From Gelidibacter salicanalis (lineage in GTDB: Bacteria > Bacteroidota > Bacteroidia > Flavobacteriales > Flavobacteriaceae), in assembly GCF_007997285.1 (NCBI RefSeq), contig NZ_VORX01000002.1, positions 124,001 to 188,000 of the forward strand: a stretch of DNA of 64,000 nucleotides, in the 5' to 3' direction. The translations under genes were made by a program, and so were the position numbers. The first letter of the stretch is position 1. The number at the start of each line of letters is the position of its first letter. The notes beneath the pieces are model-generated. The model ran no database searches. It worked only from the letters and a program-made list of their open reading frames with translations, and had not been told where the DNA came from. Shown here piece by piece: positions 1 through 8,969 of the stretch.

Positions 1-1162
1 TAGAAAAATGCTAATTCCAATCGGCCCGGTGGTCGTGTTTGGAGCGAGCAACTTTCCACTGGCATTTTCAACTGCAGGCGGAGATACGGCCTCAGCATTA
101 GCGTCCGGTTGTCCGGTCATCGTGAAATCACATCCTATGCATTCGGGCACAGGAGAGTTGGTAGCTTCCGCTATTTTAAAAGCTGCAGAAAAAACAGGCA
201 TGCCAAACGGTGTGTTCTCTAACCTTAATAGTAGTGGAATTGCCGTTGGAAAACAGCTGGTGCAACATCCAAACGTTAAAGCCGTTGGATTTACGGGCAG
301 TTTTAAAGGGGGAAAATCATTATTTGATTTGGCAGCGCAACGCGAGGAACCTATTCCGGTATTTGCTGAAATGGGGACTGTCAACCCAGTAGTATTGCTT
401 CCAGAAGCCTTAAAAACTAAAGGCGACTCTTTAGCTAAAACCTATGCGGGGTCTATAACTGTTGGGACAGGTCAATTTTGTACCAATCCCGGACTATTAT
501 TGGGAATTAAAAGTGACGCGCTATCAACTTTTATAGAGCAGCTCTCTGATGAAATTCTAAAAATTGAACCTTCATGTATGTTGCATCCCAACATCTATGA
601 CGCTTATAACAAAAATAAGAACTCAGCTATTTCTCAAAAAGGAATTAATGTTTCAGCCGATTATTCAACGGACACCCTTCCAAATTATGCCAAACAAACC
701 GTAACTACTGTTGACGGCGCTACGTTTTTGAAGAATAGCACCTTACATCAAGAAGTATTTGGACCCTATTCCATTGTGGTGCAATGCGACAACATCAACC
801 AATTAGAAGAAGTCATATTAAATTTGGAAGGTCAACTTACAGGAACCATCATGGCTAATACTACGGAGATTTCAAAGTATTCCAACATTACTTCAGCTTT
901 GCAAAATAGAGTAGGGCGTATCATTTTCAACGGTGTACCCACTGGCGTTGAGGTCTGTCCGTCTATGATGCATGGTGGTCCGTTTCCCGCCTCTACGGAC
1001 AGCAGATTTACTGCCATCGGCGTACATGCCATAAAACGTTGGGTAAGGCCTTTTAGTTATCAAGATTGGCCAAAACAGTTGCTGCCAGATGCCTTAAAGG
1101 ATGATAATCCGTTGGGTATTATTCGTAATATTGATGGAATTCAAACTAAAAATAAATTATGA
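1..1162 (+). CDS. 2,5-dioxovalerate (alpha-ketoglutarate semialdehyde) dehydrogenase, 5' partial
   Basis: Aldehyde dehydrogenase superfamily enzyme, probably oxidising 2,5-dioxopentanoate to 2-oxoglutarate with NAD(P)+, the last step of trans-4-hydroxy-L-proline breakdown in the cytoplasm. The frame is open to the left edge of the window, so the true start lies upstream; about 386 of an expected ~520 residues are visible. Counting from the first in-frame ATG at 8, a GFTGS cofactor-binding motif lies at residues 94-98, the general-base Glu is in FAEMG (Glu121) and the nucleophile is Cys158 in GQFCTNPG. It overlaps the next gene by four bases (ATGA). The substrate is inferred from similarity in style to the KGSADH branch and from the epimerase and D-amino-acid oxidase genes downstream. 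A generic semialdehyde dehydrogenase is the alternative. Confidence 0.88.
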   Translation, partial: RKMLIPIGPVVVFGASNFPLAFSTAGGDTASALASGCPVIVKSHPMHSGTGELVASAILKAAEKTGMPNGVFSNLNSSGIAVGKQLVQHPNVKAVGFTGSFKGGKSLFDLAAQREEPIPVFAEMGTVNPVVLLPEALKTKGDSLAKTYAGSITVGTGQFCTNPGLLLGIKSDALSTFIEQLSDEILKIEPSCMLHPNIYDAYNKNKNSAISQKGINVSADYSTDTLPNYAKQTVTTVDGATFLKNSTLHQEVFGPYSIVVQCDNINQLEEVILNLEGQLTGTIMANTTEISKYSNITSALQNRVGRIIFNGVPTGVEVCPSMMHGGPFPASTDSRFTAIGVHAIKRWVRPFSYQDWPKQLLPDALKDDNPLGIIRNIDGIQTKNKL

Positions 1163-2889
1163 AAATATTAAAACCTTTGTTCATTGTAATGCTGTCACTT
1201 TTCGTAATGCCTTTTGGCCATTCTCAGAATGCGTCTAGCACCTTAGAAGAGTTGATTAAAACCTACGAACAGCACGAAGGATACGATAGGAAGCAGTTTC
1301 CTCTGGGTTTATATACCGAAGATTATTTTAAAGCAGAAGCAGATTTCGCCCAGCAAAATTTAACGAAATTATCTAAAATTGACACGTCACAATTGCCGGA
1401 AACCCAACGCATTTCTGCGGAACTGTTAGCGTTTGTCTTACAAGATCAAATTGATTATTACAAGTTTGAACACTTTTTAAATCCTTTACTTTCGGATTCC
1501 GGATTTCATAGTAGCTTAAATTATGGTGTGCGTCCGTTATCAAATTATGATCAAGTTAAATCCTATCTTAATAGTCTGAATTCCATTCCGGAGTTTGTCA
1601 ATCAAAATTTAAAAAACATACGCTTAGGATTGCAAAAGGGCGTATCCCAACCTTTGGTGATTTTTAAAGGCTACGAATCTACCTATGATGAACATATTGT
1701 AGCAGATTATAAAGAGAGTTTTTTCTACTCACCCTTCAGAAATTTACCAAATGATTTAAGTCCAACCCAAAAGGATTCTGTATTAAAAGTGGCGCAGCTT
1801 GCAATAAAAACAAATGTAACCCCGCAATTTAAACGCATTAAAACGTTTTTTGAAACCGAATACTTTCCAAAAACAAGAACAACTCTAGGGGTATCTGAAA
1901 CGCCAAACGGTAAAGAATTCTATCAAAATAGAATTAATTATTATACGACGAGTACCCAATACACGGCGGACGCCATTCATCAAATTGGCTTAAAGGAAGT
2001 GGCGCGTATTATATCAGAAATGGAGCAAATCATCAAGGAGCTCGATTTTAAAGGAAGCTTCGCCGATTTTTTCCAATTCCTCAGAACTGACAAACAATTT
2101 TATGCTGAAACTCCTGAGCAATTGCTTATGATTGCTCGCGATATGTCTAAACGTGCTGATGCGCAGTTACCACGGTTTTTCAAAACATTGCCGCGTAAAC
2201 CTTATGGTGTTGCGCCAGTGCCAGATGCCATTGCACCAAAATATACGGGTGGCCGTTATATCGGAACGTCTAAAGAAAGTACGGAGCCTGGCTATTATTG
2301 GGTAAACACCTATGATCTGCCGAGCCGAACCTTATATACCTTACCTTCATTAACCGTGCATGAGGCCGTGCCAGGGCATCATTTACAAATGAGTTTAAAC
2401 AACGAGTTGGGCGATAGTATTCCGCAGTTTAGAAAAGATTTATACCTGTCCGCTTATGGAGAAGGTTGGGGCTTATATTCTGAATTTTTAGCTGATGAAA
2501 TGGGAATGTACACCACGCCGTATGAACAATTTGGAAAGTTGACTTACGAAATGTGGCGCGCTTGCAGATTGGTGGTGGATACTGGAATTCACGCCAAAGG
2601 CTGGACACGTGAGCAGGTTGTGGACTATATGTCTGCTAACACCGCCTTATCATTACATGAAATCAATACAGAAACCGATCGCTATATCTCTTGGCCAGGA
2701 CAAGCGTTGTCTTATAAAATTGGCGAATTAAAAATAAGGGAATTACGCAAAAGAGCTGAGAAGGAGCTAGGTTCCAAGTTTGATATTAGAGATTTCCATG
2801 AAATTATATTAGAGCAAGGCACGGTCACTTTGTCGATAATGGAGGAGCGTGTTGATAATTACATTCGCAAAGTAAAAAAGCAAATCTGA
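1159..2889 (+). CDS. DUF885 family secreted protein (putative metallopeptidase-like)
   Basis: A 576-residue exported protein with an N-terminal signal peptide (about residues 1-22, ending before QNASS). It carries the DUF885 signature HEAVPGHHLQ at 401-410 and a following E-G-W-G-L-Y block with Glu435, an arrangement that resembles a zinc-peptidase site. DUF885 proteins are poorly characterised and no substrate can be read from the sequence. The start overlaps the preceding dehydrogenase stop (ATGA), so the two are translationally coupled. Its place between hydroxyproline genes and near a prolyl dipeptidyl peptidase suggests action on proline-rich or collagen-derived peptides; this is inference. 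The protein looks full length and intact. Confidence 0.85.
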   Translation: MKILKPLFIVMLSLFVMPFGHSQNASSTLEELIKTYEQHEGYDRKQFPLGLYTEDYFKAEADFAQQNLTKLSKIDTSQLPETQRISAELLAFVLQDQIDYYKFEHFLNPLLSDSGFHSSLNYGVRPLSNYDQVKSYLNSLNSIPEFVNQNLKNIRLGLQKGVSQPLVIFKGYESTYDEHIVADYKESFFYSPFRNLPNDLSPTQKDSVLKVAQLAIKTNVTPQFKRIKTFFETEYFPKTRTTLGVSETPNGKEFYQNRINYYTTSTQYTADAIHQIGLKEVARIISEMEQIIKELDFKGSFADFFQFLRTDKQFYAETPEQLLMIARDMSKRADAQLPRFFKTLPRKPYGVAPVPDAIAPKYTGGRYIGTSKESTEPGYYWVNTYDLPSRTLYTLPSLTVHEAVPGHHLQMSLNNELGDSIPQFRKDLYLSAYGEGWGLYSEFLADEMGMYTTPYEQFGKLTYEMWRACRLVVDTGIHAKGWTREQVVDYMSANTALSLHEINTETDRYISWPGQALSYKIGELKIRELRKRAEKELGSKFDIRDFHEIILEQGTVTLSIMEERVDNYIRKVKKQI

Positions 2890-2944
2890 TCACTTCTCAA
2901 CCTATTTTCCGATAAACTGGTTGAGAAAAAACAAAGGTGTTCGC

Positions 2945-3309
2945 ATGGCAAATAAAATCATACCCTACCGATCAGATTTAAGAGAGCGTTCAAGATTTTT
3001 ACGCAACAATGCGACACAGTCGGAGATTTTGCTTTGGAAGAAAATTAAGAATAAGGCTTACAGTGTACAGTTTCATAGACAAGTGCCAATGTTAGATTAT
3101 ATTGTTGATTTTATTGTCATGAAATTGGGTTAGCTATTGAAATAGATGGTGGAAGCCATGATCATAAATTTTTATATGATGCAAAAAGGCAAGGTCGATT
3201 GGAAGATGTAGGGGTGAGGTTTGTTAGGTTTTCCGATAAAGAAGTAAAACAAGATATGATGAATGTTTTACTTGCTTTAGAATGTGAAATTAAGCAATTA
3301 TTAGGGTAA
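2945..3309 (+). pseudogene. DUF559 endonuclease-like protein, frameshifted
   Basis: DUF559 proteins are short (~120 residues) and have a restriction-endonuclease/Vsr-like fold. The first part, from ATG 2945, reads a typical N-terminus (R-S-D-L-R-E-R-S-R, then ATQSEILLWKKIKNK). The frame then stops at 3132. One extra T in the T4 run at 3109-3112 would restore YIVDFYCHEIGLAIEIDGGSH and continue, intact, to a stop at 3307-3309. The catalytic-type acidic residues of the D-F...E-I-D-G-G motif are therefore present but out of frame. This is either a one-base deletion or a sequencing error. The gene sits alone between two cotranscribed hydroxyproline genes and is bracketed downstream by an inverted repeat pair. 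Confidence 0.8.
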
Positions 3310-3310
3310 G

Positions 3311-3343
3311 TAACACCCACCTAAATCCTCCCTCAAGGGAGGA
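3311..3343 (+). repeat. Inverted-repeat arm A near DUF559
   Basis: The segment starts TAACACCCACCTAAATCC and contains CCTCCCTCAAGGGAGG, itself a small palindrome. It matches the reverse complement of 3455-3485 with few differences. It begins two bases after the restored DUF559 stop. This looks like a dispersed flavobacterial palindromic repeat, judged from the paired copies here only. Confidence 0.6.
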
Positions 3344-3454
3344 CTTTTGAGTCGTTATATTACAGAAATATGTTCAAACTTCATTATAAAGAAGGGTTAG
3401 TTAGTAATTGAGTATGTATTTATATTATAAAATTTAATAAGAAGTCACAATCAA

Positions 3455-3485
3455 TTCCCTCCTTGAGGAGGGCTAGGGAGGTGTA
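3455..3485 (-). repeat. Inverted-repeat arm B near DUF559
   Basis: Reads TTCCCTCCTTGAGGAGGG followed by CTAGGGAGGTGTAA on the plus strand. Its reverse complement matches arm A at 3311-3343. It ends about 11 bases before the epimerase start, so its GGGAGGTGTAA end also lies where that gene's ribosome-binding region would be. Confidence 0.6.
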
Positions 3486-3496
3486 AGACACATTTT

Positions 3497-4504
3497 ATGA
3501 AACACAAATTCATCTGCATTGACGCACACACTTGCGGAAACCCAGTAAGAGTTATTAAAGAAGGTGGCCCAGCACTCATCGGCAACACGATGAGTGAAAA
3601 GCGGCAACACTTTTTGAAAGAGTATGATTGGATACGAAAAGGTTTAATGTTTGAACCACGAGGTCATGACATGATGAGTGGTTCAATATTGTTTCCACCA
3701 CACGATCCTGAAAATGATTTTGCCATTTTATTTATCGAAACCTCGGGATGCTTACCAATGTGTGGGCATGGCACTATTGGCACTATCACTATTGCTATAG
3801 AAGAAGGCTTAGTGCAACCCAAAACGCCAGGTAAAATTAAAATGGAAGCGCCTGCAGGATTAGTGGAAATTGAATACCAACAAACTGGAGCTAAGGTAGA
3901 TTGGGTTAAATTGACCAATATAAAAAGTTATTTGGCTGCTGAAAATCTCACGGTCGAGTGCCCAGAATTAGGGATAATTACTTTTGATGTGGCCTATGGC
4001 GGAAATTTTTACGCCATAGTTGACCAGCAAGAAAATTTTTCTGGTGTTCAGGATTTTTCTGCGTCAAAACTTATCCAATATTCTCAAGTGGTAAGGCAGC
4101 GTATCAATGAAAAATATCCGAATCAATTTATTCATCCGGAAAATGATACAATACGGGATGTAACGCATATGCTCTGGACAGGAACACCTATTGATCCTAA
4201 TTCGTCAGGTAGAAATGCGGTGTTTTATGGGGATAAAGCCATAGATAGAAGCCCATGTGGTACTGGAACATCGGCGCGTTTGGCACAATTATTTGCAAAA
4301 GGAAAGCTCGGTGTAGGTGAAGATTATATTCACGAAAGTTTCATTGGAAGTAAGTTCATAGGCCGTGTAGAAAAGGAAACGAAATTAGGTGGTAACTTGG
4401 CCATTATTCCGAGCATTAAAGGATGGGCTAAAATTTATGGACATAATACAATAACAATAGATTCTGAAGACGATCCATACGCTTTCGGATTTCAAGTGAT
4501 TTAA
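3497..4504 (+). CDS. 4-hydroxyproline 2-epimerase (proline racemase family)
   Basis: Cytoplasmic, cofactor-independent epimerase of 335 residues, expected to convert trans-4-hydroxy-L-proline into cis-4-hydroxy-D-proline. Both catalytic cysteines of the proline racemase family are visible: Cys89 in MCGHGTIG and Cys254 in DRSPCGTGTS. Two cysteines argue for a racemase/epimerase rather than the Cys/Thr dehydratase subgroup. Neighbours support hydroxyproline rather than proline: a D-amino-acid oxidoreductase follows two genes later and a 2,5-dioxovalerate dehydrogenase lies upstream. Proline racemase activity cannot be ruled out. The length is normal and the ATG is well placed. Confidence 0.9.
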   Translation: MKHKFICIDAHTCGNPVRVIKEGGPALIGNTMSEKRQHFLKEYDWIRKGLMFEPRGHDMMSGSILFPPHDPENDFAILFIETSGCLPMCGHGTIGTITIAIEEGLVQPKTPGKIKMEAPAGLVEIEYQQTGAKVDWVKLTNIKSYLAAENLTVECPELGIITFDVAYGGNFYAIVDQQENFSGVQDFSASKLIQYSQVVRQRINEKYPNQFIHPENDTIRDVTHMLWTGTPIDPNSSGRNAVFYGDKAIDRSPCGTGTSARLAQLFAKGKLGVGEDYIHESFIGSKFIGRVEKETKLGGNLAIIPSIKGWAKIYGHNTITIDSEDDPYAFGFQVI

Positions 4505-4508
4505 AAAT

Positions 4509-6770
4509 ATGAGAATGAATAAGGTTTATTACGCACTCCTATTGCTGATGTTGTCAACACAACTTCAGGCGCAAAAATTGACTCATGAGGATTATAAAAG
4601 GGCCGTCAGTTTTATGCCCGATAATTTAAACAACAAAACAGTTTTTAATCTACATACTGACGTGCAGTGGTTTAAAGATAATTCTGGGATTTGGTTTGTT
4701 GAACATGGCAAAACCGGAAAAACGTATCAATCCATGGCTTTTAAAAACTATAGAGTCACCCCTTTATTTGATCACCATAAAGTAGCGCAAGCCTTATCAA
4801 AAGTTACACAGAAGGAGGTGGATGGAAATCAAATGGAACTTTCAAATATTGAAAGAACTAAAGCAGATCATCTCAGCTTCAATTTTGAATCTAAAACGTA
4901 TTTACTGGATCTTAAAACGTATCAAATCCAACTCGAAAAAGCAGAAAAAAAGGAGGATAATGATTTGTTTGAAACCAAATCGCCAGACGGGAAATGGATT
5001 GCCTATTCTAAAGATTACAACTTGTTTATCAAATCGACCACCACTGATCAGGAATACCAATTGAGTCAGGATGGTGTAAAAGATTATGAATATGCCACCT
5101 ATTACGGTTGGTATGATATAATTGAAGGTGAAAACGCTGAGCGTCCAAAGCGCTTTAAAGTGAATTGGTCTAAAGATTCCAAATGGATTTCCTCTGATGT
5201 TGTCGATTTTAGAACTGCCGAAAAAATGTATTTGTTAGACCACAGCATCGATACCCTTTATCGGTCAAAACTATTATCCTACTACAGAGGCTCACCTGGA
5301 GACACCACTATGGTGCATGTAAAACCCGTATTTTTTAATGTTGAAAGCAAAAAAGAGGTAAAAACCAGCTTACCAAAAGGGACACACATTAATTCAGTAG
5401 CTGTAGAGTGGTTGGAAAAATCAGGGCAGCTCTTGGCAGGATATTCTGAACGAGGCTATAAAAAGGAAATCTTAACACTTGTAGATCTCAATGCGCTAAC
5501 AGAAGAAGTTCTTATTGAAGAAACAAGTGAAACTAATATTGACAATTTCTGGTTCAGGTCGTTTGAGAAAAAGCAAAAAGTAATCTTTTTATCTGAGCGT
5601 AGTGGTTGGCGACAACTCTATATGGTTGATAATGAGACGAAGGTTGTGACACCACTGACTAACGGGGATTATTACATCAATTCGGTTGTACATACCGATG
5701 AAGATAGCGAGGACATCTATTTTTTGGCTTCTGGAAAAGATGCGAACATGAATCCGTATCATGAACAACTGTATAAAGTAAATTTTAAGGGAACTATAAA
5801 GTTGTTGACCCCAGAAAATGCACACCATTCCATAGCGTTTGCGGAAGATGGGAAGCATTTTGTAGATAATTATTCCACAGTCAATAGTCCTACGGTAACG
5901 GTTTTGAGGGCGGCTAAAACTGGAAAAGTTGTGGCTAAACTCACATCAGCCAATGTTTCTAATGTTGTGGGTAAAGGTTGGAAAGCGCCTGAACCATTTC
6001 AGCTCATAGGTAAAGATGGTAAAACAACCATCTACGGCGCCATTTGGAAGCCTACAAATTTTGATGCTACCAAGTCCTATCCAATTATTGACCATAGTTA
6101 TACGGGGCCACATACTCAAGTATTCCCAAAATCTTTCAATACCGCCTTTGCAAATCAGTCTTTGGCAGAACTCGGTTTTATCGTCATGATGGTGGATGGC
6201 TTAGGATCTTCAGGTCGATCGAAGGAATTCCACAACCATTCCTATAAAAATATGGGTAATAATCTTGAAGATCACGTGTTGGCAATTCAACAATTAGGCG
6301 AAACATTTTCATGGGTTGACACCAATCGCGTTGGCATTTTTGGCCATTCCGCTGGAGGTTATGACACTGGTAGAGCTATGCTCGCGTTTCCTGAGGTGTA
6401 CAAAGTTGGAGTGGCGAGTTCAGCAGACCACGATTTTAGAATGGAAAAAGCATGGTGGCCTGAAATGTATCAGGGCTGGCCTGTTGATTCTACCTATCAT
6501 GAAGTTTCCAACATCACCAATGCCAAAAATTTGCAAGGGAAATTATTATTAGTGCATGGTGGTATTGATGAGAACGTCAATCCTTCGGCAACGTTTAAAT
6601 TAGCTGAAGCTTTAGTCAATGCTGATAAGGACTTCGATTTATTGATATTTCCAAGTCAGAGGCATGGGTATCAAGGAAAAGTCAGAAATTACTTCACCAA
6701 AAAACGTTGGAATTATTTTGTGGAGCATTTGAAGGGCGAGGAGCCAATTTGGGATTTTAAATGGGAATAA
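4509..6770 (+). CDS. S9 family prolyl dipeptidyl peptidase (DPP IV type)
   Basis: Exported serine peptidase of 753 residues that should release X-Pro (or X-Hyp) dipeptides from peptide N-termini. A signal peptide covers about residues 1-22 (ends LQAQ). The N-terminal ~500 residues form the DPP IV-type beta-propeller, followed by an alpha/beta hydrolase domain. The catalytic triad is visible as Ser614 (GHSAGG), Asp687 (GGIDENV) and His719 (QRHGYQG). The nucleophile motif has His-Ser-Ala instead of the Trp-Ser-Tyr common in DPP IV, which may alter specificity. It starts four bases after the epimerase stop and probably supplies imino-acid-rich dipeptides to the pathway. Confidence 0.9.
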   Translation: MRMNKVYYALLLLMLSTQLQAQKLTHEDYKRAVSFMPDNLNNKTVFNLHTDVQWFKDNSGIWFVEHGKTGKTYQSMAFKNYRVTPLFDHHKVAQALSKVTQKEVDGNQMELSNIERTKADHLSFNFESKTYLLDLKTYQIQLEKAEKKEDNDLFETKSPDGKWIAYSKDYNLFIKSTTTDQEYQLSQDGVKDYEYATYYGWYDIIEGENAERPKRFKVNWSKDSKWISSDVVDFRTAEKMYLLDHSIDTLYRSKLLSYYRGSPGDTTMVHVKPVFFNVESKKEVKTSLPKGTHINSVAVEWLEKSGQLLAGYSERGYKKEILTLVDLNALTEEVLIEETSETNIDNFWFRSFEKKQKVIFLSERSGWRQLYMVDNETKVVTPLTNGDYYINSVVHTDEDSEDIYFLASGKDANMNPYHEQLYKVNFKGTIKLLTPENAHHSIAFAEDGKHFVDNYSTVNSPTVTVLRAAKTGKVVAKLTSANVSNVVGKGWKAPEPFQLIGKDGKTTIYGAIWKPTNFDATKSYPIIDHSYTGPHTQVFPKSFNTAFANQSLAELGFIVMMVDGLGSSGRSKEFHNHSYKNMGNNLEDHVLAIQQLGETFSWVDTNRVGIFGHSAGGYDTGRAMLAFPEVYKVGVASSADHDFRMEKAWWPEMYQGWPVDSTYHEVSNITNAKNLQGKLLLVHGGIDENVNPSATFKLAEALVNADKDFDLLIFPSQRHGYQGKVRNYFTKKRWNYFVEHLKGEEPIWDFKWE

Positions 6771-8018
6771 ATGAGTAAGCAAGTTATAGTTATTGGTGGC
6801 GGAATTATAGGATTAAGTTGCGCCTATTACCTTCAAAAAGAAGGACACGAGGTCACGATCATTGACCAATCCAATATGGATGCCGGCGCATCTTACGTTA
6901 ACGCGGGGTATTTGTCGCCCAGCCATATCATTCCATTATCTGCACCCGGCGTGATGTTAAAAGGCTTCAAGTGGATGTTCAATTCTGCAAGTCCGCTTTA
7001 TATTAAGCCACGTCTGGATCCGGATTTTTTAAAGTGGACCTATGCGTTTAATAAGTCTTGTAATTCCAATCATGTCAAAAAGGCGATTCCAATGATCAGG
7101 GATTTAGCCGTGCTCAGTCAAGAATTGTACGCGGATATCAGACAACAAGAGCAGTTTACATCTCAATATCGAAAGGATGGGATATTGATGTTGTGTCAAA
7201 CCGAAAAATCACTTGAAGAGGAACTCAAAACAGCGCATTTGGCTATTGATGAAGGCTTGGAAGTTACTGAAGTGACGCTGGCCGACTTAAAAGTATTGGA
7301 GCCAAACGTTACGTTGAATGTCATAGGCGGTACCCATTTTAAATGTGATGCACATACTACGCCCAATGAGTTTATGACCGAAATGAAGGCTTATTTGAAA
7401 TTGAAAGGTGTCTTGTTTTATGCGAATGAAAAAGTTGAAGATGTAGAAGTCAGCAATCAGAAAATAATAGCGCTTATCACCAAATCGCATAGGTTTACCG
7501 CAGATGAATTTGTTTTGGCGGCTGGGTCATGGAGTGCCTTATTAAGTAAAAAGTTAGGTATCAACTTACTGTTGCAGGCGGGCAAAGGCTATCGAATTAA
7601 TACCGAACGTCCGACGGGTATTAAAATGCCAGCCATTTTAACGGAATCTAAAGTGGCCGTAACCCCAATGAACGGCTTTACCCGTTTTGGAGGCACTATG
7701 GAAATTGCGGGTATCAATGATACCATCAATAAAACTCGAGTCGATGCCATTGCAAGAGCAGCAACCAAATACTACCCAGAGATTAGCTTAACTGAAGATG
7801 AAAAGGATGCTGCCGCTTCTGGGTTGCGTCCCGTCTCTCCCGACGGATTGGCCTATATTGGGAAATCCTTAAAATGCCCGAATTTAACTATAGCCGCAGG
7901 ACATGCCATGATGGGGTGGAGTATGGCCACAGGAACCGGGAAATTGGTATCAGAATTAATTTCGGATAAAACCTTAAGTATGGATATCAGTCAATTCAGT
8001 CCGGATCGAAAATTTTAA
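6771..8018 (+). CDS. FAD-dependent D-amino-acid (D-hydroxyproline) dehydrogenase, DadA-like
   Basis: A 415-residue DAO-superfamily flavoprotein. The N-terminus holds the dinucleotide-binding motif VIVIGGGIIGLSCAYYL, followed at the end of beta-2 by the acidic residue of TIIDQ. The C-terminus has the usual GLRPVSPDGLAYIG and GHAMMGWSMATGTG blocks. The start codon directly abuts the stop of the peptidase gene, so it is in the same transcript. In this operon it most likely oxidises cis-4-hydroxy-D-proline to 1-pyrroline-4-hydroxy-2-carboxylate. The deaminase that should follow in the pathway (a DapA-family protein) is not in the window and may be upstream. Confidence 0.9.
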   Translation: MSKQVIVIGGGIIGLSCAYYLQKEGHEVTIIDQSNMDAGASYVNAGYLSPSHIIPLSAPGVMLKGFKWMFNSASPLYIKPRLDPDFLKWTYAFNKSCNSNHVKKAIPMIRDLAVLSQELYADIRQQEQFTSQYRKDGILMLCQTEKSLEEELKTAHLAIDEGLEVTEVTLADLKVLEPNVTLNVIGGTHFKCDAHTTPNEFMTEMKAYLKLKGVLFYANEKVEDVEVSNQKIIALITKSHRFTADEFVLAAGSWSALLSKKLGINLLLQAGKGYRINTERPTGIKMPAILTESKVAVTPMNGFTRFGGTMEIAGINDTINKTRVDAIARAATKYYPEISLTEDEKDAAASGLRPVSPDGLAYIGKSLKCPNLTIAAGHAMMGWSMATGTGKLVSELISDKTLSMDISQFSPDRKF

Positions 8019-8198
8019 GTAAGTAAAATCTTTGTTTATGGGCATATGTCGATAAAAAAGACACTCGAGATGTAATAGTCTAAGCAGAATGTTTTTAATC
8101 GAAAATATGACTATTGCTATGTTTTAATTCCCTATGTTTGATATGTTCCTTTTTGATTAATAGCGCATTACAATTACTAACTCTAAATTGACGCTATT

Positions 8199-8480
8199 AT
8201 GGATTTACAAATTACGAATCACAACAACTTATTTCAAATTAAAGGCATCCTTAACAAGGACAATGTGCATGTGTTTAAAAGAGAATTTTTAAATATTTTT
8301 GACAGACAGCATGCCTTGATTCTGAACATTGAAGGGCTCACTAGTATTGATCGTTACGGTGTTAATGCGTTGGCACAATTGCATAATGAATGTCTTAAAA
8401 AGAAAAAAAATCTTTCTATTATTGGCATGGGCTGCGACGATTTATACGAACATTTTAAATCTGAAGAAAACGCCGCTTAA
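8199..8480 (+). CDS. STAS-domain protein
   Basis: Small soluble protein of 93 residues with the alternating strand-helix pattern of an anti-sigma-factor antagonist (STAS) domain: ALILNIEGLTSIDRYGVNAL, then a basic helix and NLSIIGMG. In SpoIIAA-type proteins the position after the strand holds D-S-S-G with a phosphorylatable serine; here it is D51-R-Y-G, so regulation by serine phosphorylation is not expected. No partner kinase or phosphatase gene is adjacent. It ends exactly where the convergent lipoprotein gene ends (8480/8481). Confidence 0.7.
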   Translation: MDLQITNHNNLFQIKGILNKDNVHVFKREFLNIFDRQHALILNIEGLTSIDRYGVNALAQLHNECLKKKKNLSIIGMGCDDLYEHFKSEENAA

Positions 8481-8927
8481 TTAACAGGTCATATCCGCTA
8501 TAATTTTCCATTGTCCATCTATGTATTTGAAGATGATGGTAAATATGCCGTTGGTATTGCCAATGCTGCGTTCTAAATGGAATTCACCAAAGACGATATA
8601 GGAATTCTTCTCAATTTTTGAAATGTCATTAATAACAAATTTAAGGGTGCCACTCTCAGCTTGAGTAGGGTACCCTTTTTTATAATTGGCCAAGGTTTTG
8701 TCCCAACCTGTGGTCAGTCCATCACTGCCGTAGAATTTTAAAGAATCATTCTTCCAATAGCCCTGCATAAATCCTTCCAAATCATGATTATTCCACGCTA
8801 TTTCCTGATCGTCAAGCACTTGTTTTATGGCGGTTATGGCTTCTGTATCTGTAGGTGCATGCTGATTTTCAATTTGGGGTTTGCAAGAAAATAATAGTAA
8901 TAATAAGCAAATATAGACGAGTTTCAT
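8481..8927 (-). CDS. NTF2-like (DUF4440/SnoaL-like) lipoprotein
   Basis: A 148-residue protein with a lipoprotein signal (LLLFSC-K, Cys15), so it is probably anchored in an envelope membrane. The mature part has the DUF4440 pattern: an early helix with DDQEIAWNNHDLEGFMQGYW, then strands ending in FKYIDGQWKIIADMTC. The family covers ligand-binding or small enzymatic folds, and the role here is unknown. It is convergent with and directly abuts the STAS gene, with no room for a separate terminator. Confidence 0.75.
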   Translation of the reverse strand: MKLVYICLLLLLFSCKPQIENQHAPTDTEAITAIKQVLDDQEIAWNNHDLEGFMQGYWKNDSLKFYGSDGLTTGWDKTLANYKKGYPTQAESGTLKFVINDISKIEKNSYIVFGEFHLERSIGNTNGIFTIIFKYIDGQWKIIADMTC

Positions 8928-8969
8928 TTTTTAATAATTTTAGTGGCTCTTAAATATACTGACTAATTT

